64,000 bases of DNA from Pinisolibacter aquiterrae. GTDB taxonomy: Bacteria > Pseudomonadota > Alphaproteobacteria > Rhizobiales > Ancalomicrobiaceae. Position numbers and translations under genes: made by a program. Positions 37,740 to 48,218 of the stretch are shown piece after piece. The notes below the pieces were generated by a model. It made no database searches. It was not told where the DNA came from and saw nothing but the letters and a program-made list of their open reading frames with translations. The DNA is taken from positions 124,001 to 188,000 of the forward strand of contig NZ_JAFNIH010000023.1 in the NCBI RefSeq assembly GCF_019160155.1, written 5' to 3'. The stretch's first letter is position 1. Each line of letters starts with the position of its first letter.

Positions 37740-37769
37740 CCACGGCCGGACGCAACCGTCCGACCGTGG
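37740..37769 (-). terminator. Terminator-like hairpin between adk and rpsM
   Basis: A 13-bp stem with one mismatch (CCACGG...GGACG against CGTCCGACCGTGG, loop CAAC) lies 34 bases beyond the adk stop. On the minus strand it is followed by AATCCTTTATC, moderately U-rich. It suits the end, or an attenuation point, of the long S10-spc-secY-adk transcript. Confidence 0.55.
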
Positions 37770-37802
37770 TTCCTCGTCGGTTCCGGGCACGCCTCCGCGC
37801 CG

Positions 37803-38384
37803 TCAGGCGCCGAGGATCGCGCCCATGGCGGCGGTGACCTCGTCGATCGACTTCATGCCGTCGACGGTCTTCAGTTCGCCGGTCGAGGCGTAGTAGCCCG
37901 ACAGCGGCGCGGTCTTCTCCTGGTACTCGCCCAGGCGCTTGCGGAAGCTCTCCGGATTGTCGTCGGGCCGGGGCGTCCCGCCGGCGGCGATCGTCTCCTT
38001 GACGCGATTTTCCATGCGGGCGACCAGCGCCTCGGCATCGACGACCAGTTCGATCACGGCGTCGAGCTTCAGCCCCTTGGACTTCAGCATGGCGGTCAGC
38101 GCCTCGGCCTGGGGCACGGTGCGCGGGAAGCCGTCGAGGATGAAGCCCTTCGCGCAATCCGCCTCGTCGATTCGGTCGGCGACGACGCCGATGACGATGT
38201 CGTCGGAGACGAGCCCGCCCGATTCCATCACCGCCTTGGCCTTGAGACCCACGTCGGTTCCCGCCTTCACGGCCGCGCGCAACATGTCGCCGGTCGAAAG
38301 CTGGACGATCCCGTATTTCTCGACCAGACGCGTGGCCTGGGTCCCCTTACCGGCACCCGGCGGTCCGAGCAGAATGAGTCTCAT
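37803..38384 (-). CDS. adk: Adenylate kinase
   Basis: This cytoplasmic enzyme interconverts AMP, ADP and ATP. The 193-residue product has the P-loop GPPGAGKGT (7-15), the AMP-binding [10 protein letters not shown], the [23 protein letters not shown] segment and a short lid with [17 protein letters not shown]. It is the short-lid form usual in alphaproteobacteria and lacks zinc-binding cysteines. Its ATG overlaps the secY stop by four bases (ATGA), so the two are translationally coupled. Confidence 0.97.
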   Translation of the reverse strand: MRLILLGPPGAGKGTQATRLVEKYGIVQLSTGDMLRAAVKAGTDVGLKAKAVMESGGLVSDDIVIGVVADRIDEADCAKGFILDGFPRTVPQAEALTAMLKSKGLKLDAVIELVVDAEALVARMENRVKETIAAGGTPRPDDNPESFRKRLGEYQEKTAPLSGYYASTGELKTVDGMKSIDEVTAAMGAILGA

Positions 38385-39712
38385 CGACGTCCCCCCTTGA
38401 GCTTCGCCCGCTTGATCAGACCTTCGTATTGATGGGCGAGCAGATGTCCCTGGATCTGCGACACCGTGTCCATGGTCACGGAGACCACGATCAGCAGCGA
38501 CGTGCCGCCGAAATAGAACGGGACGCCCGTCCAGGAAATGAGGAATTCGGGTAATAGGCACACCAACACGATGTAGATGGCGCCGACCACCGTGATCCTC
38601 GTCAGGACGTAGTCGATGTATTCCGCGGTGCGTTCACCCGGGCGGATGCCCGGAATGAAGCCGCCGTGCTTCTTCAGATTGTCGGCCGTGTCGGTCGGGT
38701 TGAAGACGATGGCGGTGTAGAAGAACGCGAAGAAGACGATCAGCGCCGCGTACATCAGCATGTAGAGCGGCTGGCCGTGGCCGAGCAGCGCCGTCACCGT
38801 GGTCAACCACCCCGGCCCCTGCCCCGTCTGGAAGTTGGCGATGGTCGCCGGAACCAGGAGAAGCGAGGAGGCGAAGATCGGCGGGATGACGCCGGAAGTG
38901 TTGAGCTTCAGCGGCAGATGCGAGGACTGGCCCTGCATGATCTGATTGCCGACCTGCCGCTTCGGATATTGGATCAGGAGCTTGCGCTGCGCGCGCTCCA
39001 TGAACACCACGAAGCCGACGACGACGATCGCCACGACGATGATGGCGAGAATCGCGAAGGTCGAGATCGCCCCCTGACGACCGAGCTCCAGGGTGCCGGC
39101 GATGGCTTGCGGCAGACCCGCGACGATGCCGGCGAAGATGATCAGCGAGGTGCCGTTGCCGATGCCGCGCGAGGTGATCTGCTCACCCAGCCACATCAGG
39201 AACATGGTGCCACCGACCAACGTGATCACCGCGGAGATGCGGAAGAACATGCCGGGCGCGGCGACGACGCCGGAGGCGCCCTCGAGACCGACGGCGATGC
39301 CCCAGGCCTGGAAGATCGCCAGCACGACGGTGAGGAAGCGCGTGTACTGGTTCAGCTGCTTGCGGCCCGATTCGCCTTCCTTCTTGAGCGCTTCCCAAGA
39401 GGGGACGACCGTCGTCATCAGCTGCACGATGATCGAGGCGGAGATGTAGGGCATGATGCCCAACGCCAGGATCGCCATGCGGCCGACGGCGCCGCCGGAG
39501 AACATGTTGAACAGACCGATGATGCCGGTCTGAGCGTTGTTGAACGCCTTGGCGAGCGCAGCGGCGTCGATGCCCGGCAGGGGCAGATAGGTGCCCAACC
39601 GATAAACGAGAAGCGCACCCAGCGTGAACCAGATGCGCTTCTTCAGTTCCTCGGCCTTGCCGAAGGCACCCCAGTTGAGATTGGCCGCAAGCTGTTCGGC
39701 AGCAGACGCCAT
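38381..39712 (-). CDS. secY: Protein translocase subunit SecY
   Basis: SecY is the channel of the general secretion machinery in the inner membrane. The 443-residue product has ten predicted membrane helices and the family patterns [34 protein letters not shown] in helix 2, [14 protein letters not shown], and [18 protein letters not shown] in the cytoplasmic loop near helix 9. It follows rplO after 57 bases, as in other spc operons, and overlaps adk. Confidence 0.99.
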   Translation of the reverse strand: MASAAEQLAANLNWGAFGKAEELKKRIWFTLGALLVYRLGTYLPLPGIDAAALAKAFNNAQTGIIGLFNMFSGGAVGRMAILALGIMPYISASIIVQLMTTVVPSWEALKKEGESGRKQLNQYTRFLTVVLAIFQAWGIAVGLEGASGVVAAPGMFFRISAVITLVGGTMFLMWLGEQITSRGIGNGTSLIIFAGIVAGLPQAIAGTLELGRQGAISTFAILAIIVVAIVVVGFVVFMERAQRKLLIQYPKRQVGNQIMQGQSSHLPLKLNTSGVIPPIFASSLLLVPATIANFQTGQGPGWLTTVTALLGHGQPLYMLMYAALIVFFAFFYTAIVFNPTDTADNLKKHGGFIPGIRPGERTAEYIDYVLTRITVVGAIYIVLVCLLPEFLISWTGVPFYFGGTSLLIVVSVTMDTVSQIQGHLLAHQYEGLIKRAKLKGGRR

Positions 39713-39769
39713 GTCACTCGTCTCCGGTGCTTCGTAAGGGAGATATGTCAGTCCGACGAAAGCGGCCGA

Positions 39770-40252
39770 TCACTCGGCCGCGTCCGCCTTCTTCTTCTCG
39801 GTGACGATCACCTTGCCGCCGGCCTTCTCGACAGCTTCGATGGCCGGCTTGGAGCCGCCGGCGACGTCGAAGGTGAGCGCGCCCTTGGGCTCGCCCGGGC
39901 CGATCAGACGGATGCCGTCCTTGAGACGACGGACGACGCCGGCCGCCTTGAGGACTTCGCCGGTGATGGTCACGCCCGCTTCGATACGACCGGCGTCGAT
40001 GGCGGCCTGAACGCGCGCGACCGAGACCTCGTTGTAGTCGAGGCGGAAGATGTTGTTGAAGCCGCGCTTCGGCAGGCGGCGATGCAGGGGCATCTGACCG
40101 CCTTCGAAGCCGTTGATGGCGACGCCGGAGCGCGCCTTCTGGCCCTTGACGCCGTGACCGGAGGTCTTGCCCAGACCCGAACCGATGCCGCGGCCGAGGC
40201 GCTTGCCCTTCTTGGCGGCGCCGACGTTGTCGCTGATCTCGTTGAGCTTCAT
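39770..40252 (-). CDS. rplO: Large ribosomal subunit protein uL15
   Basis: The 160-residue product is L15, which binds 23S rRNA late in 50S assembly. The glycine- and lysine-rich N-terminus ([30 protein letters not shown] pattern, residues about 14-43) and [17 protein letters not shown] identify it. A short lysine/alanine C-terminal tail is slightly longer than in Escherichia coli. It lies 17 bases after rpmD. Confidence 0.98.
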   Translation of the reverse strand: MKLNEISDNVGAAKKGKRLGRGIGSGLGKTSGHGVKGQKARSGVAINGFEGGQMPLHRRLPKRGFNNIFRLDYNEVSVARVQAAIDAGRIEAGVTITGEVLKAAGVVRRLKDGIRLIGPGEPKGALTFDVAGGSKPAIEAVEKAGGKVIVTEKKKADAAE

Positions 40253-40269
40253 GTTCCGCTCCTGATGGC

Positions 40270-40470
40270 TCAGTTCTCGTCGATGACGCGAACGAGATGG
40301 GCGACCTTGGCGATCATTCCGCGGACCGCCGGAGTATCCTCCAGGGTCGAACGGCGATGCCGCTTGTTGAGGCCGAGGCCGATCAGGGTCTTCTCCTGAA
40401 CGTCCGGGCGGCGGATCGGGCTACCGATCTGCTCGACCGTGACCGTCTTGACCGTGGCAGAGTTCGACAT
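40270..40470 (-). CDS. rpmD: Large ribosomal subunit protein uL30
   Basis: The 66-residue product is L30, a small 50S protein. It has [29 protein letters not shown] and ends [11 protein letters not shown], both typical. The ATG at 40470 gives the family length; an in-frame ATG at 40497 would add nine residues. It lies between rpsE and rplO in the usual spc order. Confidence 0.97.
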   Translation of the reverse strand: MSNSATVKTVTVEQIGSPIRRPDVQEKTLIGLGLNKRHRRSTLEDTPAVRGMIAKVAHLVRVIDEN

Positions 40471-40536
40471 GGGGTTCACCCTTGCTTCTTTCAACACCGG
40501 GATCCCCTGCCCTCACGAACAGGGTTCCGGCACGTC

Positions 40537-41085
40537 TCACGCTTCGGCCGAAGCCTCGGCGCCCTCGGCACCGCGACGGGCCTGCAGGGTCGACACTTTC
40601 ATGCCGCGGCGAGCGGCGACGGAACGGGGGCTGTCCTCGGCCTTGAGGGCGTCGAAGGTCGCGCGCACCATGTTGTAGGGGTTCGAAGACCCCATCGACT
40701 TGGCGACGACGTCCTGGACACCCAGCGTCTCGAAGACGGCGCGCATCGGGCCGCCGGCGATGATGCCGGTACCGGCCGGTGCGGCGCGGACGATGACGCG
40801 ACCGGCACCGTGATGGCCGACGACGTCGTGATGGAGCGTGCGACCCTCGCGGAGCGACACGCGGATGAGGCCACGCTTGGCGGCTTCCGTCGCCTTGCGG
40901 ATCGCCTCGGGCACTTCACGGGCCTTGCCGTGGCCAAAGCCCACGCGGCCCTTCTGGTCGCCCACGACGACGAGCGCGGCGAAGCCGAAGCGACGGCCAC
41001 CCTTCACCACCTTGGCGACGCGGTTGATGTGCACCAGCCGGTCGACGAATTCGCTGTCGCGTTCTTCCCGCTCGAGCTTTGCCAT
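40537..41085 (-). CDS. rpsE: Small ribosomal subunit protein uS5
   Basis: The 182-residue product is S5, which helps form the decoding and mRNA entry regions. It contains [30 protein letters not shown] (dsRBD-like fold), [20 protein letters not shown] and [18 protein letters not shown]. The ATG at 41085 is chosen over an upstream in-frame ATG at 41166 because the product then begins at the usual place. The residues where spectinomycin-resistance changes occur (in the VVKGG loop) look wild type. It lies 49 bases after rplR. Confidence 0.98.
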   Translation of the reverse strand: MAKLEREERDSEFVDRLVHINRVAKVVKGGRRFGFAALVVVGDQKGRVGFGHGKAREVPEAIRKATEAAKRGLIRVSLREGRTLHHDVVGHHGAGRVIVRAAPAGTGIIAGGPMRAVFETLGVQDVVAKSMGSSNPYNMVRATFDALKAEDSPRSVAARRGMKVSTLQARRGAEGAEASAEA

Positions 41086-41134
41086 GTCGGTTCTTCCCTC
41101 GTGCGCTGCCGTCTCGGCGCGCCTCAATCCGTGA

Positions 41135-41494
41135 TCAGAAGTCGAGGCCGCCCTCACGAGCGGCATCGGCGAGCGCCTTGACGCGACCGTGGTAGATGAA
41201 GCGGCCGCGATCGAGCACGACCTGCTTCACACCCGCGGCGACCGCACGCTCGGCGACGAGCTTGCCGACGGCTTCCGCCGCGGCCTTGTCGGCGCCGGTC
41301 TTCAGGCTGCCCTTGAGCGAGGCATCCAGGGTCGACGCGGCGGCGAGGGTGACCCCGTTCGCATCGTCGATGACCTGAGCATAGATGTTCTTCGACGAGC
41401 GATGAACCGAGAGCCGGGGACGGCCGTTCGCCGCCGCCTTGACGGCACGGCGCACGCGAGCCGCACGACGCTCCGTAGTGGTCTGATGGGCCAT
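41135..41494 (-). CDS. rplR: Large ribosomal subunit protein uL18
   Basis: The 119-residue product is L18, a 5S rRNA-binding protein. It has [11 protein letters not shown]-type basic N-terminus, [20 protein letters not shown], and the end [28 protein letters not shown]. It lies 12 bases after rplF in the spc block. Confidence 0.98.
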   Translation of the reverse strand: MAHQTTTERRAARVRRAVKAAANGRPRLSVHRSSKNIYAQVIDDANGVTLAAASTLDASLKGSLKTGADKAAAEAVGKLVAERAVAAGVKQVVLDRGRFIYHGRVKALADAAREGGLDF

Positions 41495-41506
41495 GGCGGC
41501 AGCTCC

Positions 41507-42046
41507 TTACTTCTTCTTGCCTTCCTTGCGGAAGATCTTCTCGTCGGCGTACTTGACGCCCTTGCCCTTGTAGGGCTCGGGGCCGCGCCATTCGCGGATC
41601 TCGGCCGCGACCTGGCCGACCTGCTGCTTGTCGATGCCGGACACGATGATCTGATCCTGCTTCGGCCCGAGGACCTGGATCGTGATCCCTTCCGGAACCG
41701 GGAACAGCACGTCGTGGCTGTAGCCGAGCGACAGCGTCAGCGTCTTGCCGTTGAGTGCCGCCTTGTAACCGACGCCGTTGATCTCGAGCTTCTTCTCGAA
41801 GCCCTTCGAAACACCGACGATCAGGTTGGAGATCATCGTCCGCGACATGCCCCAGAGCGAACGGGCGAGCTTGGACTCGTCCTTCGGCTTGACGGCGATG
41901 CCATCGGCGGTCTGAGCAACCTCGACCAGCTCGTGGACGTCGAAGGAAAGGGCACCCTTCGGGCCCTTGACGTTGACGGCCTGACCCGCGATTTCCGCGG
42001 AGACGCCGGCAGGAACCGGCACGGCCTTCTTTCCGATGCGTGACAT
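41507..42046 (-). CDS. rplF: Large ribosomal subunit protein uL6
   Basis: The 179-residue product is L6, which lies near the factor-binding site of the 50S subunit. It starts [15 protein letters not shown] and carries the duplicated L6 fold with the C-terminal signature [24 protein letters not shown] pattern. The length is as expected. It lies 26 bases after rpsH. Confidence 0.99.
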   Translation of the reverse strand: MSRIGKKAVPVPAGVSAEIAGQAVNVKGPKGALSFDVHELVEVAQTADGIAVKPKDESKLARSLWGMSRTMISNLIVGVSKGFEKKLEINGVGYKAALNGKTLTLSLGYSHDVLFPVPEGITIQVLGPKQDQIIVSGIDKQQVGQVAAEIREWRGPEPYKGKGVKYADEKIFRKEGKKK

Positions 42047-42072
42047 GGGGAACCCCGTCTCGTTTTCCGGCC

Positions 42073-42471
42073 TCAGAAGACCTTGCAGAGCACTTCGCCG
42101 CCGACGTTGGCTTCACGGGCGGCATGATCGGCCATCACGCCCTTCGGCGTCGACAGGATGGTCACGCCGAGGCCGTTGGCGACACGCGGAATGTTGTCGA
42201 CCGAGGTGTAGACGCGGCGGCCGGGCTTCGAGACTCGCGAGATTTCGCGGATCACGGGCTGGCCGTCGAAGTACTTCAGCTCGATCTCGTACTCGGACTT
42301 GCCGCCGTCGAAGTCGACCTTGGCGAAGCCACGGATGTAGCCCTCGCTCTTCAGGACTTCGAGCAGGTTGCCGCGCAGCTTGGAGGCCGGGGTCGAGACC
42401 TTGGTCTTCTTGCGCATCTGCGCATTGCGGATGCGGGTGATCATATCGCCCAGAGGATCGGTCATGGTCAT
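42073..42471 (-). CDS. rpsH: Small ribosomal subunit protein uS8
   Basis: The 132-residue product is S8, a primary 16S rRNA-binding protein that in enterobacteria also represses the spc operon. It has [21 protein letters not shown] at the start and the conserved [26 protein letters not shown] end. It lies 13 bases after rpsN. Whether it regulates this operon is not shown by the sequence. Confidence 0.98.
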   Translation of the reverse strand: MTMTDPLGDMITRIRNAQMRKKTKVSTPASKLRGNLLEVLKSEGYIRGFAKVDFDGGKSEYEIELKYFDGQPVIREISRVSKPGRRVYTSVDNIPRVANGLGVTILSTPKGVMADHAAREANVGGEVLCKVF

Positions 42472-42484
42472 GGCGTTCTGTTCC

Positions 42485-42790
42485 TCACCAGCTCGACTTG
42501 ACGAGGCCCGGGATCATGCCCATGTTGCCCAGTTCGCGAAGCGCGACGCGCGACATCTTCAGCTTGCGATAGTAGGCGCGCGGACGGCCGGTGACTTCGC
42601 AGCGGTTGCGAATGCGGACCTTGGCGCCGTTGCGCGGCATTTCGGCGAGCTTCAGCACCGCCTGCATGCGCTCCTCCGGCGAGGACTCGCGATTCATGAT
42701 CACCGTCTTCAATTCGGTGCGCTTCTTGAGATCGCGCGACGTCATATGCCGACGCCGGTTGTTCTTCTCGATCGAGCTCTTCTTGGCCAT
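42485..42790 (-). CDS. rpsN: Small ribosomal subunit protein uS14
   Basis: The 101-residue product is S14 of the long, zinc-free type: it lacks the CxxC pairs of short S14 and has the usual [42 protein letters not shown]-terminal pattern. It lies 27 bases after rplE. Confidence 0.98.
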   Translation of the reverse strand: MAKKSSIEKNNRRRHMTSRDLKKRTELKTVIMNRESSPEERMQAVLKLAEMPRNGAKVRIRNRCEVTGRPRAYYRKLKMSRVALRELGNMGMIPGLVKSSW

Positions 42791-42817
42791 GTCTTTCCTA
42801 TCCTCTGCCGTAACGGC

Positions 42818-43378
42818 TCACTGACGGAACGGGAAGTTGAAGAGCTTGAGCAGCTCTCGGGCTTCTTCGTCGGTCTTCGCCGTCGTACAGACGATGATGT
42901 CCATACCCCAGATCTGGTCGACTTTGTCGTAGTTGATCTCGGGGAACACGATGTGCTCCTTGACGCCCATGGCATAGTTGCCGCGGCCGTCGAAGCTCTT
43001 GGGGTTCAGGCCGCGGAAGTCGCGAACGCGCGGCAGCGCGATCGTGACCAGACGGTCCAGGAACTCGTACATGCGCGACTTGCGGAGGGTGACCTTCGCG
43101 CCGATCGGCATGTTCTCACGGATCTTGAAGGTCGCGATCGCCTTGCGGGCGCGGGTCACGACCGGCTTCTGGCCGGCGATGAGCGCGAGGTCCGCAGCCG
43201 CGACGGCCGCCTTCTTGGAATCGGCGACGGCTTCGCCGACACCCATGTTCAGAACGATCTTGTCGAGAACCGGCACTTCGAACGCGTTCTTGTAGCCGAA
43301 CTTCTCGATCATCGCCGGGCGCACCACGTCCTCGTAGTGCTGCTTCATCCGCGGCGAAAGGGTAGCGGCCTCAGCCAT
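42818..43378 (-). CDS. rplE: Large ribosomal subunit protein uL5
   Basis: The 186-residue product is L5, which binds 5S rRNA and contacts P-site tRNA. It has [21 protein letters not shown], the [31 protein letters not shown] segment and [18 protein letters not shown]. Its start overlaps the end of rplX by eight bases, so translation is likely coupled. Confidence 0.99.
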   Translation of the reverse strand: MAEAATLSPRMKQHYEDVVRPAMIEKFGYKNAFEVPVLDKIVLNMGVGEAVADSKKAAVAAADLALIAGQKPVVTRARKAIATFKIRENMPIGAKVTLRKSRMYEFLDRLVTIALPRVRDFRGLNPKSFDGRGNYAMGVKEHIVFPEINYDKVDQIWGMDIIVCTTAKTDEEARELLKLFNFPFRQ

Positions 43379-43685
43379 CGATCAGGTCTCCCGAGCGCTT
43401 GGCGAAACGGACCTTGCGGCCGTCGTCCAACTTCTTGAAACCGACGCGGGTGGGCTTGCCGTCCTTGTCGGCGATCGCCAGGTTCGAGAGGTGGATCGGC
43501 GCCTCTTTCGAGATGATCCCGCCCTCGTTGACGCCCTGCGGCTTCTGATGACGCTGAACCATGTTGATCCCGCGAACGAGCGCACGCTCCTCCGCCGGCA
43601 TCACCTGGATCACTTCGCCCGCCTTGCCCTTGTCACGGCCGGCGAGCACGACGACGTTGTCGCCCTTCTTGATCTTCGCGGCCAT
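43371..43685 (-). CDS. rplX: Large ribosomal subunit protein uL24
   Basis: The 104-residue product is L24, an early 50S assembly protein. It has the KOW motif [23 protein letters not shown] and [29 protein letters not shown]. The ATG at 43685 overlaps the rplN stop by one base (TAATG) and its stop overlaps rplE by eight bases. Confidence 0.98.
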   Translation of the reverse strand: MAAKIKKGDNVVVLAGRDKGKAGEVIQVMPAEERALVRGINMVQRHQKPQGVNEGGIISKEAPIHLSNLAIADKDGKPTRVGFKKLDDGRKVRFAKRSGDLIDG

Positions 43686-44053
43686 TACAGCACCTCCGGC
43701 GCCAGCGAGAGGATCTTCGTGTGGTTCTTGGCGCGAAGCTCGCGCGGAACCGGCCCGAAGATACGAGTCCCGATCGGCTCCTTCTGATTGTTGATCAGAA
43801 CGGCCGCGTTGCGGTCGAAACGGATGACCTGTCCGTCCGCCCGGTGAATGTCCTTCGACACGCGCACGACGATCGCCTTCATGACGTCGCCCTTCTTGAC
43901 GCGGCCGCGGGGGATCGCCTCCTTCACCGACACCACGATGATGTCGCCGATGGTGGCGTATTTGCGCTTCGAACCGCCGAGTACCTTGATGCACATGACG
44001 CGCTTGGCACCCGAGTTGTCGGCGACGTCGAGGTTGGTCTGCATTTGAATCAT
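43685..44053 (-). CDS. rplN: Large ribosomal subunit protein uL14
   Basis: The 122-residue product is L14, which lies at the subunit interface. It begins [27 protein letters not shown] and contains [26 protein letters not shown], both family signatures. It ends PREL[15 protein letters not shown] as expected. It lies 36 bases after rpsQ. Confidence 0.99.
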   Translation of the reverse strand: MIQMQTNLDVADNSGAKRVMCIKVLGGSKRKYATIGDIIVVSVKEAIPRGRVKKGDVMKAIVVRVSKDIHRADGQVIRFDRNAAVLINNQKEPIGTRIFGPVPRELRAKNHTKILSLAPEVL

Positions 44054-44089
44054 GACCGACCGCCTTTCTTATCTAACGTTCGCCGAGCT

Positions 44090-44332
44090 TCAGAGGGCGC
44101 CGACCGGACCGAGGACGACCCACCGCTTGTTCTTCGACAGCGGACGGCCCTCTTCGATCGCGACCTGGTCACCGACCTTGAAGCGGTTCTCTTCATCGTG
44201 AGCGTGGTACTTCTTCGAACGACGCACGGTCTTCTTCAGAAGCGGATGGGTGAAGCGACGCTCCACCTCGACCACGATGGTCTTGTCGTTCTTGTCGCTG
44301 ACCACGACGCCCTGCAGCACGCGCTTCGGCAT
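44090..44332 (-). CDS. rpsQ: Small ribosomal subunit protein uS17
   Basis: The 80-residue product is S17, an early-binding 16S rRNA protein. The N-terminus [21 protein letters not shown] and the signature [19 protein letters not shown] are typical. It lies 12 bases after rpmC. Confidence 0.98.
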   Translation of the reverse strand: MPKRVLQGVVVSDKNDKTIVVEVERRFTHPLLKKTVRRSKKYHAHDEENRFKVGDQVAIEEGRPLSKNKRWVVLGPVGAL

Positions 44333-44344
44333 GGCGGTTGTCCC

Positions 44345-44536
44345 TTAGCTCGCGCGCTTGGCGCGGATGATGGTCTGAATCCGCGCGATGTCGCGCCGGA
44401 CCTGGCGCACTCGCGCCGTGTTCTCGAGCTGTCCGGTGGCCTTCTGGAAGCGAAGGTTGAACTGCTCTTTCTTCAGCGTCTCGAGCTCGTCGGCGAGTTC
44501 GTCGGCCGTTTTCGTCCGGATGTCGGCGATCTTCAT
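44345..44536 (-). CDS. rpmC: Large ribosomal subunit protein uL29
   Basis: The 63-residue product is L29, located by the exit tunnel where trigger factor docks. It has the helical pattern [39 protein letters not shown] followed by [15 protein letters not shown]. It lies 12 bases after rplP. Confidence 0.97.
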   Translation of the reverse strand: MKIADIRTKTADELADELETLKKEQFNLRFQKATGQLENTARVRQVRRDIARIQTIIRAKRAS

Positions 44537-44548
44537 CGGTCAACCCTC

Positions 44549-44962
44549 TCAGTCGGCGATGCGCTCGATGAAGCGCGTGCGGATCGGGAGCTTGGCGGCA
44601 CCGAGACGGAGCGCTTCTTCCGCGATCTCGTGGCTCACGCCATCGATCTCGAACAGGATGCGCCCGGGGTTGACACGAGCCGCCCAATATTCGGGAGCAC
44701 CCTTGCCCTTACCCATGCGCACTTCGGTCGGCTTCGAAGAAACCGGAACGTCGGGGAACACGCGAATCCACACGCGACCCTGACGCTTCATCTGACGGGT
44801 GATCGCGCGGCGGGCCGCCTCGATCTGCCGGGCGGTCACCCGCTCCGGCTCCAACGCCTTCAGGCCATAGGTTCCGAAATCGAGGGTGAAGCCGCCCTTC
44901 GCGGCGCCCTTGATCCGGCCCTTGAACTGCTTGCGGAACTTCGTGCGCTTCGGCTGCAGCAT
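44549..44962 (-). CDS. rplP: Large ribosomal subunit protein uL16
   Basis: The 137-residue product is L16, which organises the tRNA-binding sites of the 50S subunit. It starts [24 protein letters not shown] and has the conserved [30 protein letters not shown] and [25 protein letters not shown] segments. It lies 36 bases after rpsC. Confidence 0.99.
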   Translation of the reverse strand: MLQPKRTKFRKQFKGRIKGAAKGGFTLDFGTYGLKALEPERVTARQIEAARRAITRQMKRQGRVWIRVFPDVPVSSKPTEVRMGKGKGAPEYWAARVNPGRILFEIDGVSHEIAEEALRLGAAKLPIRTRFIERIAD

Positions 44963-44998
44963 CGTCGTTCTCTCACTCTTTCAATCTTGCTGCCGGCC

Positions 44999-45769
44999 TC
45001 AGGCCCGCTCGCTGTCCCGATCGCGACGATTACGACCCCGACGATCACCGTCCCGATCCCGGTCGCGATCGCGTCCTTCCGGACGGCCGCCACGGCTGTT
45101 GTCGGGCTCCAGAGCCTTGCGCTCGGAGGCCATCGGATCGTGCTCGAGGATCTCGCCCTTGAAGATCCAGACCTTCAGGCCGCAGGTGCCGTAGGCCGTG
45201 ATCGCGGTGGCGACGCCGAAGTCGACGTCCGCACGCAGCGTGTGCAGCGGAACCCGACCCTCACGATACCACTCGAGGCGCGCGATTTCAGCGCCGCCGA
45301 GACGGCCGGCCGCGTTGATGCGGATGCCCTCGGCGCCGAAGCGCATGGCCGACTGCACGGCGCGCTTCATGGCGCGACGGAAGGCGACACGACGCTCGAG
45401 CTGCTGAGCGATCGAGGAAGCCACCAGGTTCGCATCGATCTCGGGCTTGCGTACCTCGACGATGTTGATGTGGACTTCCGAGTCCGTCAGCTTGGCGACG
45501 CCCTTGCGGAGCTTGTCGATGTCGCCGCCCTTCTTGCCGATCACCACGCCCGGACGGGCGGTGTGGATCGACACCCGGCACTTCTTGTGCGGGCGCTCGA
45601 TGACGATCTTGGAGACCGCGGCCTGCTTCAGCTCGGCGAGCAGATACTTGCGGATCGCGAGATCCTCATGCAGCAGCTTGCCGTATTCGCCCTTGCCGGC
45701 GTACCAGCGCGAATCCCAGGTCCGGTTGATGCCGAGTCGGAGACCGATCGGGTTGACCTTCTGTCCCAT
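44999..45769 (-). CDS. rpsC: Small ribosomal subunit protein uS3, with a charged C-terminal tail
   Basis: The 256-residue product is S3, part of the mRNA entry channel with helicase activity. It has [26 protein letters not shown], a KH domain ([24 protein letters not shown]) and the C-terminal S3 domain ending in [13 protein letters not shown] at about residue 212. The last 40 residues or so are an arginine/aspartate repeat-like tail ([19 protein letters not shown]), longer than the short tail of Escherichia coli S3. The start overlaps the rplV stop by one base (TGATG). Confidence 0.98.
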   Translation of the reverse strand: MGQKVNPIGLRLGINRTWDSRWYAGKGEYGKLLHEDLAIRKYLLAELKQAAVSKIVIERPHKKCRVSIHTARPGVVIGKKGGDIDKLRKGVAKLTDSEVHINIVEVRKPEIDANLVASSIAQQLERRVAFRRAMKRAVQSAMRFGAEGIRINAAGRLGGAEIARLEWYREGRVPLHTLRADVDFGVATAITAYGTCGLKVWIFKGEILEHDPMASERKALEPDNSRGGRPEGRDRDRDRDGDRRGRNRRDRDSERA

Positions 45770-46146
45770 CAGGCTGACTCCACTTCGCGGACGACGATCG
45801 TCAGGTTCGAGAACGGCTTTTCGACGCGCGAGGCGCGGCCACGGGCACGAGCGTGGAAACGCTTCATGACCAGGGCCTTACCGACGAAGGCTTCGGCGAC
45901 GACCAGGCTGTCGACGTCGAGCTCGTGGTTGTTCTCGGCGTTGGCGATGGCGCTCTCGAGCGTCTTCTTGACGGTCCCGGCGATGCGCTTGCGCGAGAAG
46001 GTCAGGTCGGCCAGGGCGGACGAGACCTTCTTGCCACGGATGAGGGCGGCGACGAGGTTCAGCTTCTGGGGCGACACACGGATCATCCGCGTCACCGCCT
46101 TGGCCTCGGTATCCTTCAGCGCCCGTTCGGTCTTCGGCTTCGACAT
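45769..46146 (-). CDS. rplV: Large ribosomal subunit protein uL22
   Basis: The 125-residue product is L22, whose hairpin lines the peptide exit tunnel. It has [24 protein letters not shown] and the tunnel hairpin plus C-terminal signature [25 protein letters not shown]. It lies five bases after rpsS and overlaps rpsC by one base. Confidence 0.98.
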   Translation of the reverse strand: MSKPKTERALKDTEAKAVTRMIRVSPQKLNLVAALIRGKKVSSALADLTFSRKRIAGTVKKTLESAIANAENNHELDVDSLVVAEAFVGKALVMKRFHARARGRASRVEKPFSNLTIVVREVESA

Positions 46147-46151
46147 GGGGC

Positions 46152-46430
46152 TTACTTCCTCTTCGCCTTCTTGTCGGCAGCGTGACCGTAGTAGGTACGG
46201 GTCGGCGAGAACTCACCGAACTTCTGACCGACCATATCCTCGGAGACGAGGACGGGGACATGCTTCTGACCGTTGTAGACGCCGAAGGTGAGACCGACGA
46301 AGTGCGGCAGGATCGTGGAGCGACGGCTCCAGATCTTGATCACTTCGGCCCGCCCCGAAGACCGAGCCTTCTCGGCCTTCTTCAGGAGGTAACCGTCGAC
46401 GAACGGGCCTTTCCAGACAGAACGAGCCAT
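46152..46430 (-). CDS. rpsS: Small ribosomal subunit protein uS19
   Basis: The 92-residue product is S19, in the 30S head with S13. It starts [20 protein letters not shown] and has the signature [35 protein letters not shown]. It lies three bases after rplB. Confidence 0.99.
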   Translation of the reverse strand: MARSVWKGPFVDGYLLKKAEKARSSGRAEVIKIWSRRSTILPHFVGLTFGVYNGQKHVPVLVSEDMVGQKFGEFSPTRTYYGHAADKKAKRK

Positions 46431-46433
46431 GGA

Positions 46434-47270
46434 TTACTTACCCTTCTTGGCGTGGCGCGAGCGGACGATGAACTTGTTCGTCGCCTTGTTCGACCGGGTC
46501 TTCTTGCCCTTGGTCGGCTTGCCCCACGGGGTCACCGGATGACGACCGCCGGAGGTGCGGCCTTCGCCGCCGCCGTGCGGATGATCGACCGGGTTCATGA
46601 CGACACCACGGTTGTGGGGACGACGGCCCAGCCAGCGAGAGCGACCCGCCTTGCCGTCCGACGTGTTCATGTGATCCGGGTTCGACACCGCGCCGACCGT
46701 GGCCAGGCAGGTGCCGAGGATCAGACGCTGCTCGCCCGAGCCCAGACGAACGATGACGTAGCCCTGGTCGCGACCGACGATCTGCGCGTAGGAACCGGCC
46801 GAACGCGCGATCTGACCACCCTTGGCGGGCTTCAGCTCGATGTTGTGCACGATGGTTCCGACCGGGATGTTGCCGATCGGCATCGCGTTGCCGGGCTTCA
46901 CGTCGACGGACGCGCCGGACACCACGGTGTCGCCGACGGCCAGACGCTGCGGCGCCAGGATGTAGGAGAACTCGCCGTCCTCATAGCGGATGAGCGCGAT
47001 GAAGGCGGAACGGTTCGGATCGTACTCGAGCCGCTCGACGGTCGCCGACACGTCGACCTTGCGACGCTTGAAGTCGACGACGCGATAGGTCCGCTTGTGT
47101 CCACCACCCCGGAAGCGCGCGGTGATGCGGCCCAGGTTGTTGCGGCCACCGGACTTCGAAAGACCCTCGGTGAGGGTCTTCATCGGCTTGCCCTTGTAGA
47201 GGCCCGAGCGGTCGACGATCACCAGCTGACGAAGGCTGGGCGTGACCGGATTGAAGGTCTTGAGCGCCAT
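46434..47270 (-). CDS. rplB: Large ribosomal subunit protein uL2
   Basis: The 278-residue product is L2, needed for subunit joining and peptidyl transfer. It has [48 protein letters not shown], and the conserved C-terminal [29 protein letters not shown] with the histidine near the active site. It lies 19 bases after rplW. Confidence 0.99.
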   Translation of the reverse strand: MALKTFNPVTPSLRQLVIVDRSGLYKGKPMKTLTEGLSKSGGRNNLGRITARFRGGGHKRTYRVVDFKRRKVDVSATVERLEYDPNRSAFIALIRYEDGEFSYILAPQRLAVGDTVVSGASVDVKPGNAMPIGNIPVGTIVHNIELKPAKGGQIARSAGSYAQIVGRDQGYVIVRLGSGEQRLILGTCLATVGAVSNPDHMNTSDGKAGRSRWLGRRPHNRGVVMNPVDHPHGGGEGRTSGGRHPVTPWGKPTKGKKTRSNKATNKFIVRSRHAKKGK

Positions 47271-47289
47271 GGTTTTCTACCCTTCGTCC

Positions 47290-47586
47290 TCAGAGGCCGG
47301 TCGTGACGTCGATCCGGTGACCCTCGACGAGGGTCACGATCGCCTTCTTGACGTCGTCCTGCTTGCCGACGAAGCCCTTGAAGCGCTTGACCTTGCCGAG
47401 ACGGACCAGGGTGTTGACGCTCTTGACCTTGACCTTGAACAGCGCCTCGACGGCGGCCTTGATCTCGGGCTTGGTCGCGGACTTGGCGACGTTGAACACC
47501 ACCTTGTTCTGCTCGGCGGCGATGGTGGACTTCTCGGTGATGACCGGAGACCGGATCACGTCGTAGTGTGACAGCTGGATCGCCAT
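47290..47586 (-). CDS. rplW: Large ribosomal subunit protein uL23
   Basis: The 98-residue product is L23, the main docking site for trigger factor and SRP at the tunnel exit. It has [27 protein letters not shown] and the [29 protein letters not shown] segment. The ATG at 47586 has GGAGG 7 bases upstream; a GTG at 47592 overlaps the rplD stop and would add two residues. Confidence 0.98.
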   Translation of the reverse strand: MAIQLSHYDVIRSPVITEKSTIAAEQNKVVFNVAKSATKPEIKAAVEALFKVKVKSVNTLVRLGKVKRFKGFVGKQDDVKKAIVTLVEGHRIDVTTGL

Positions 47587-47588
47587 GA

Positions 47589-48218
47589 TCACGCCTCCGC
47601 CCGGAACCGAGCTTCGATCGCGTCGACCGCGTCCTTGGTGAGGACGAGCGTGTGACGACGCAGGATGTCGTAGACGTTCAGGCCCTGGATGGGCAGCACG
47701 TCGACGTTCGGGATGTTGCGCGCGGCGAGACCGAAGTTCGCGTCGATCTCGGCGCCGGCCACCACCAGGGCGTTCGCGAAGCCGAGCTTCTCGAACTGAG
47801 CGGCGAGCACCTTGGTCTTCGGCTCGGCGGCAATAGCCGATTCGAGCACGACGATCGAGGACGAAGCGGCCTTCGAGGAGAGAGCGTGCTTCAGACCGAG
47901 CACGCGCACCTTCTTCGGCAGATCATGCGCATGCGAGCGCACGACCGGACCATGGGCACGTCCACCGCCGCGGAAGATGGGAGCGCGCTGGGAGCCGTGG
48001 CGAGCGCCGCCGGTGCCCTTCTGCTTGTACATCTTCTTGCCGGTGCGGGCGATCTCGGAGCGGCCCTTCACCTTGTGGGTGCCGGCCTGACGCTTGGCGA
48101 GCTGCCACTTCACGACGCGCTGGATCAGATCCGCGCGGGGCTCGAGGCCGAAGATCTCGTCGGAGACGGAGATCGTGCCGGCGTCGGTGCCGTCCAGTTT
48201 CTTGACCTGGAGATCCAT
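47589..48218 (-). CDS. rplD: Large ribosomal subunit protein uL4
   Basis: The 209-residue product is L4, whose loop reaches the exit tunnel; in enterobacteria it also represses the S10 operon. It has the conserved loop [30 protein letters not shown] and the C-terminal [28 protein letters not shown]. The ATG at 48218 overlaps the rplC stop (TGATG); a GTG one codon upstream is less likely. Confidence 0.98.
   Translation of the reverse strand: MDLQVKKLDGTDAGTISVSDEIFGLEPRADLIQRVVKWQLAKRQAGTHKVKGRSEIARTGKKMYKQKGTGGARHGSQRAPIFRGGGRAHGPVVRSHAHDLPKKVRVLGLKHALSSKAASSSIVVLESAIAAEPKTKVLAAQFEKLGFANALVVAGAEIDANFGLAARNIPNVDVLPIQGLNVYDILRRHTLVLTKDAVDAIEARFRAEA

Noticed and set aside
42793-43438. Overlap of rplE and rplX as a frameshift or error
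   Set aside because: The eight-base overlap leaves both proteins with normal ends, and it matches the tight packing seen elsewhere in the block.
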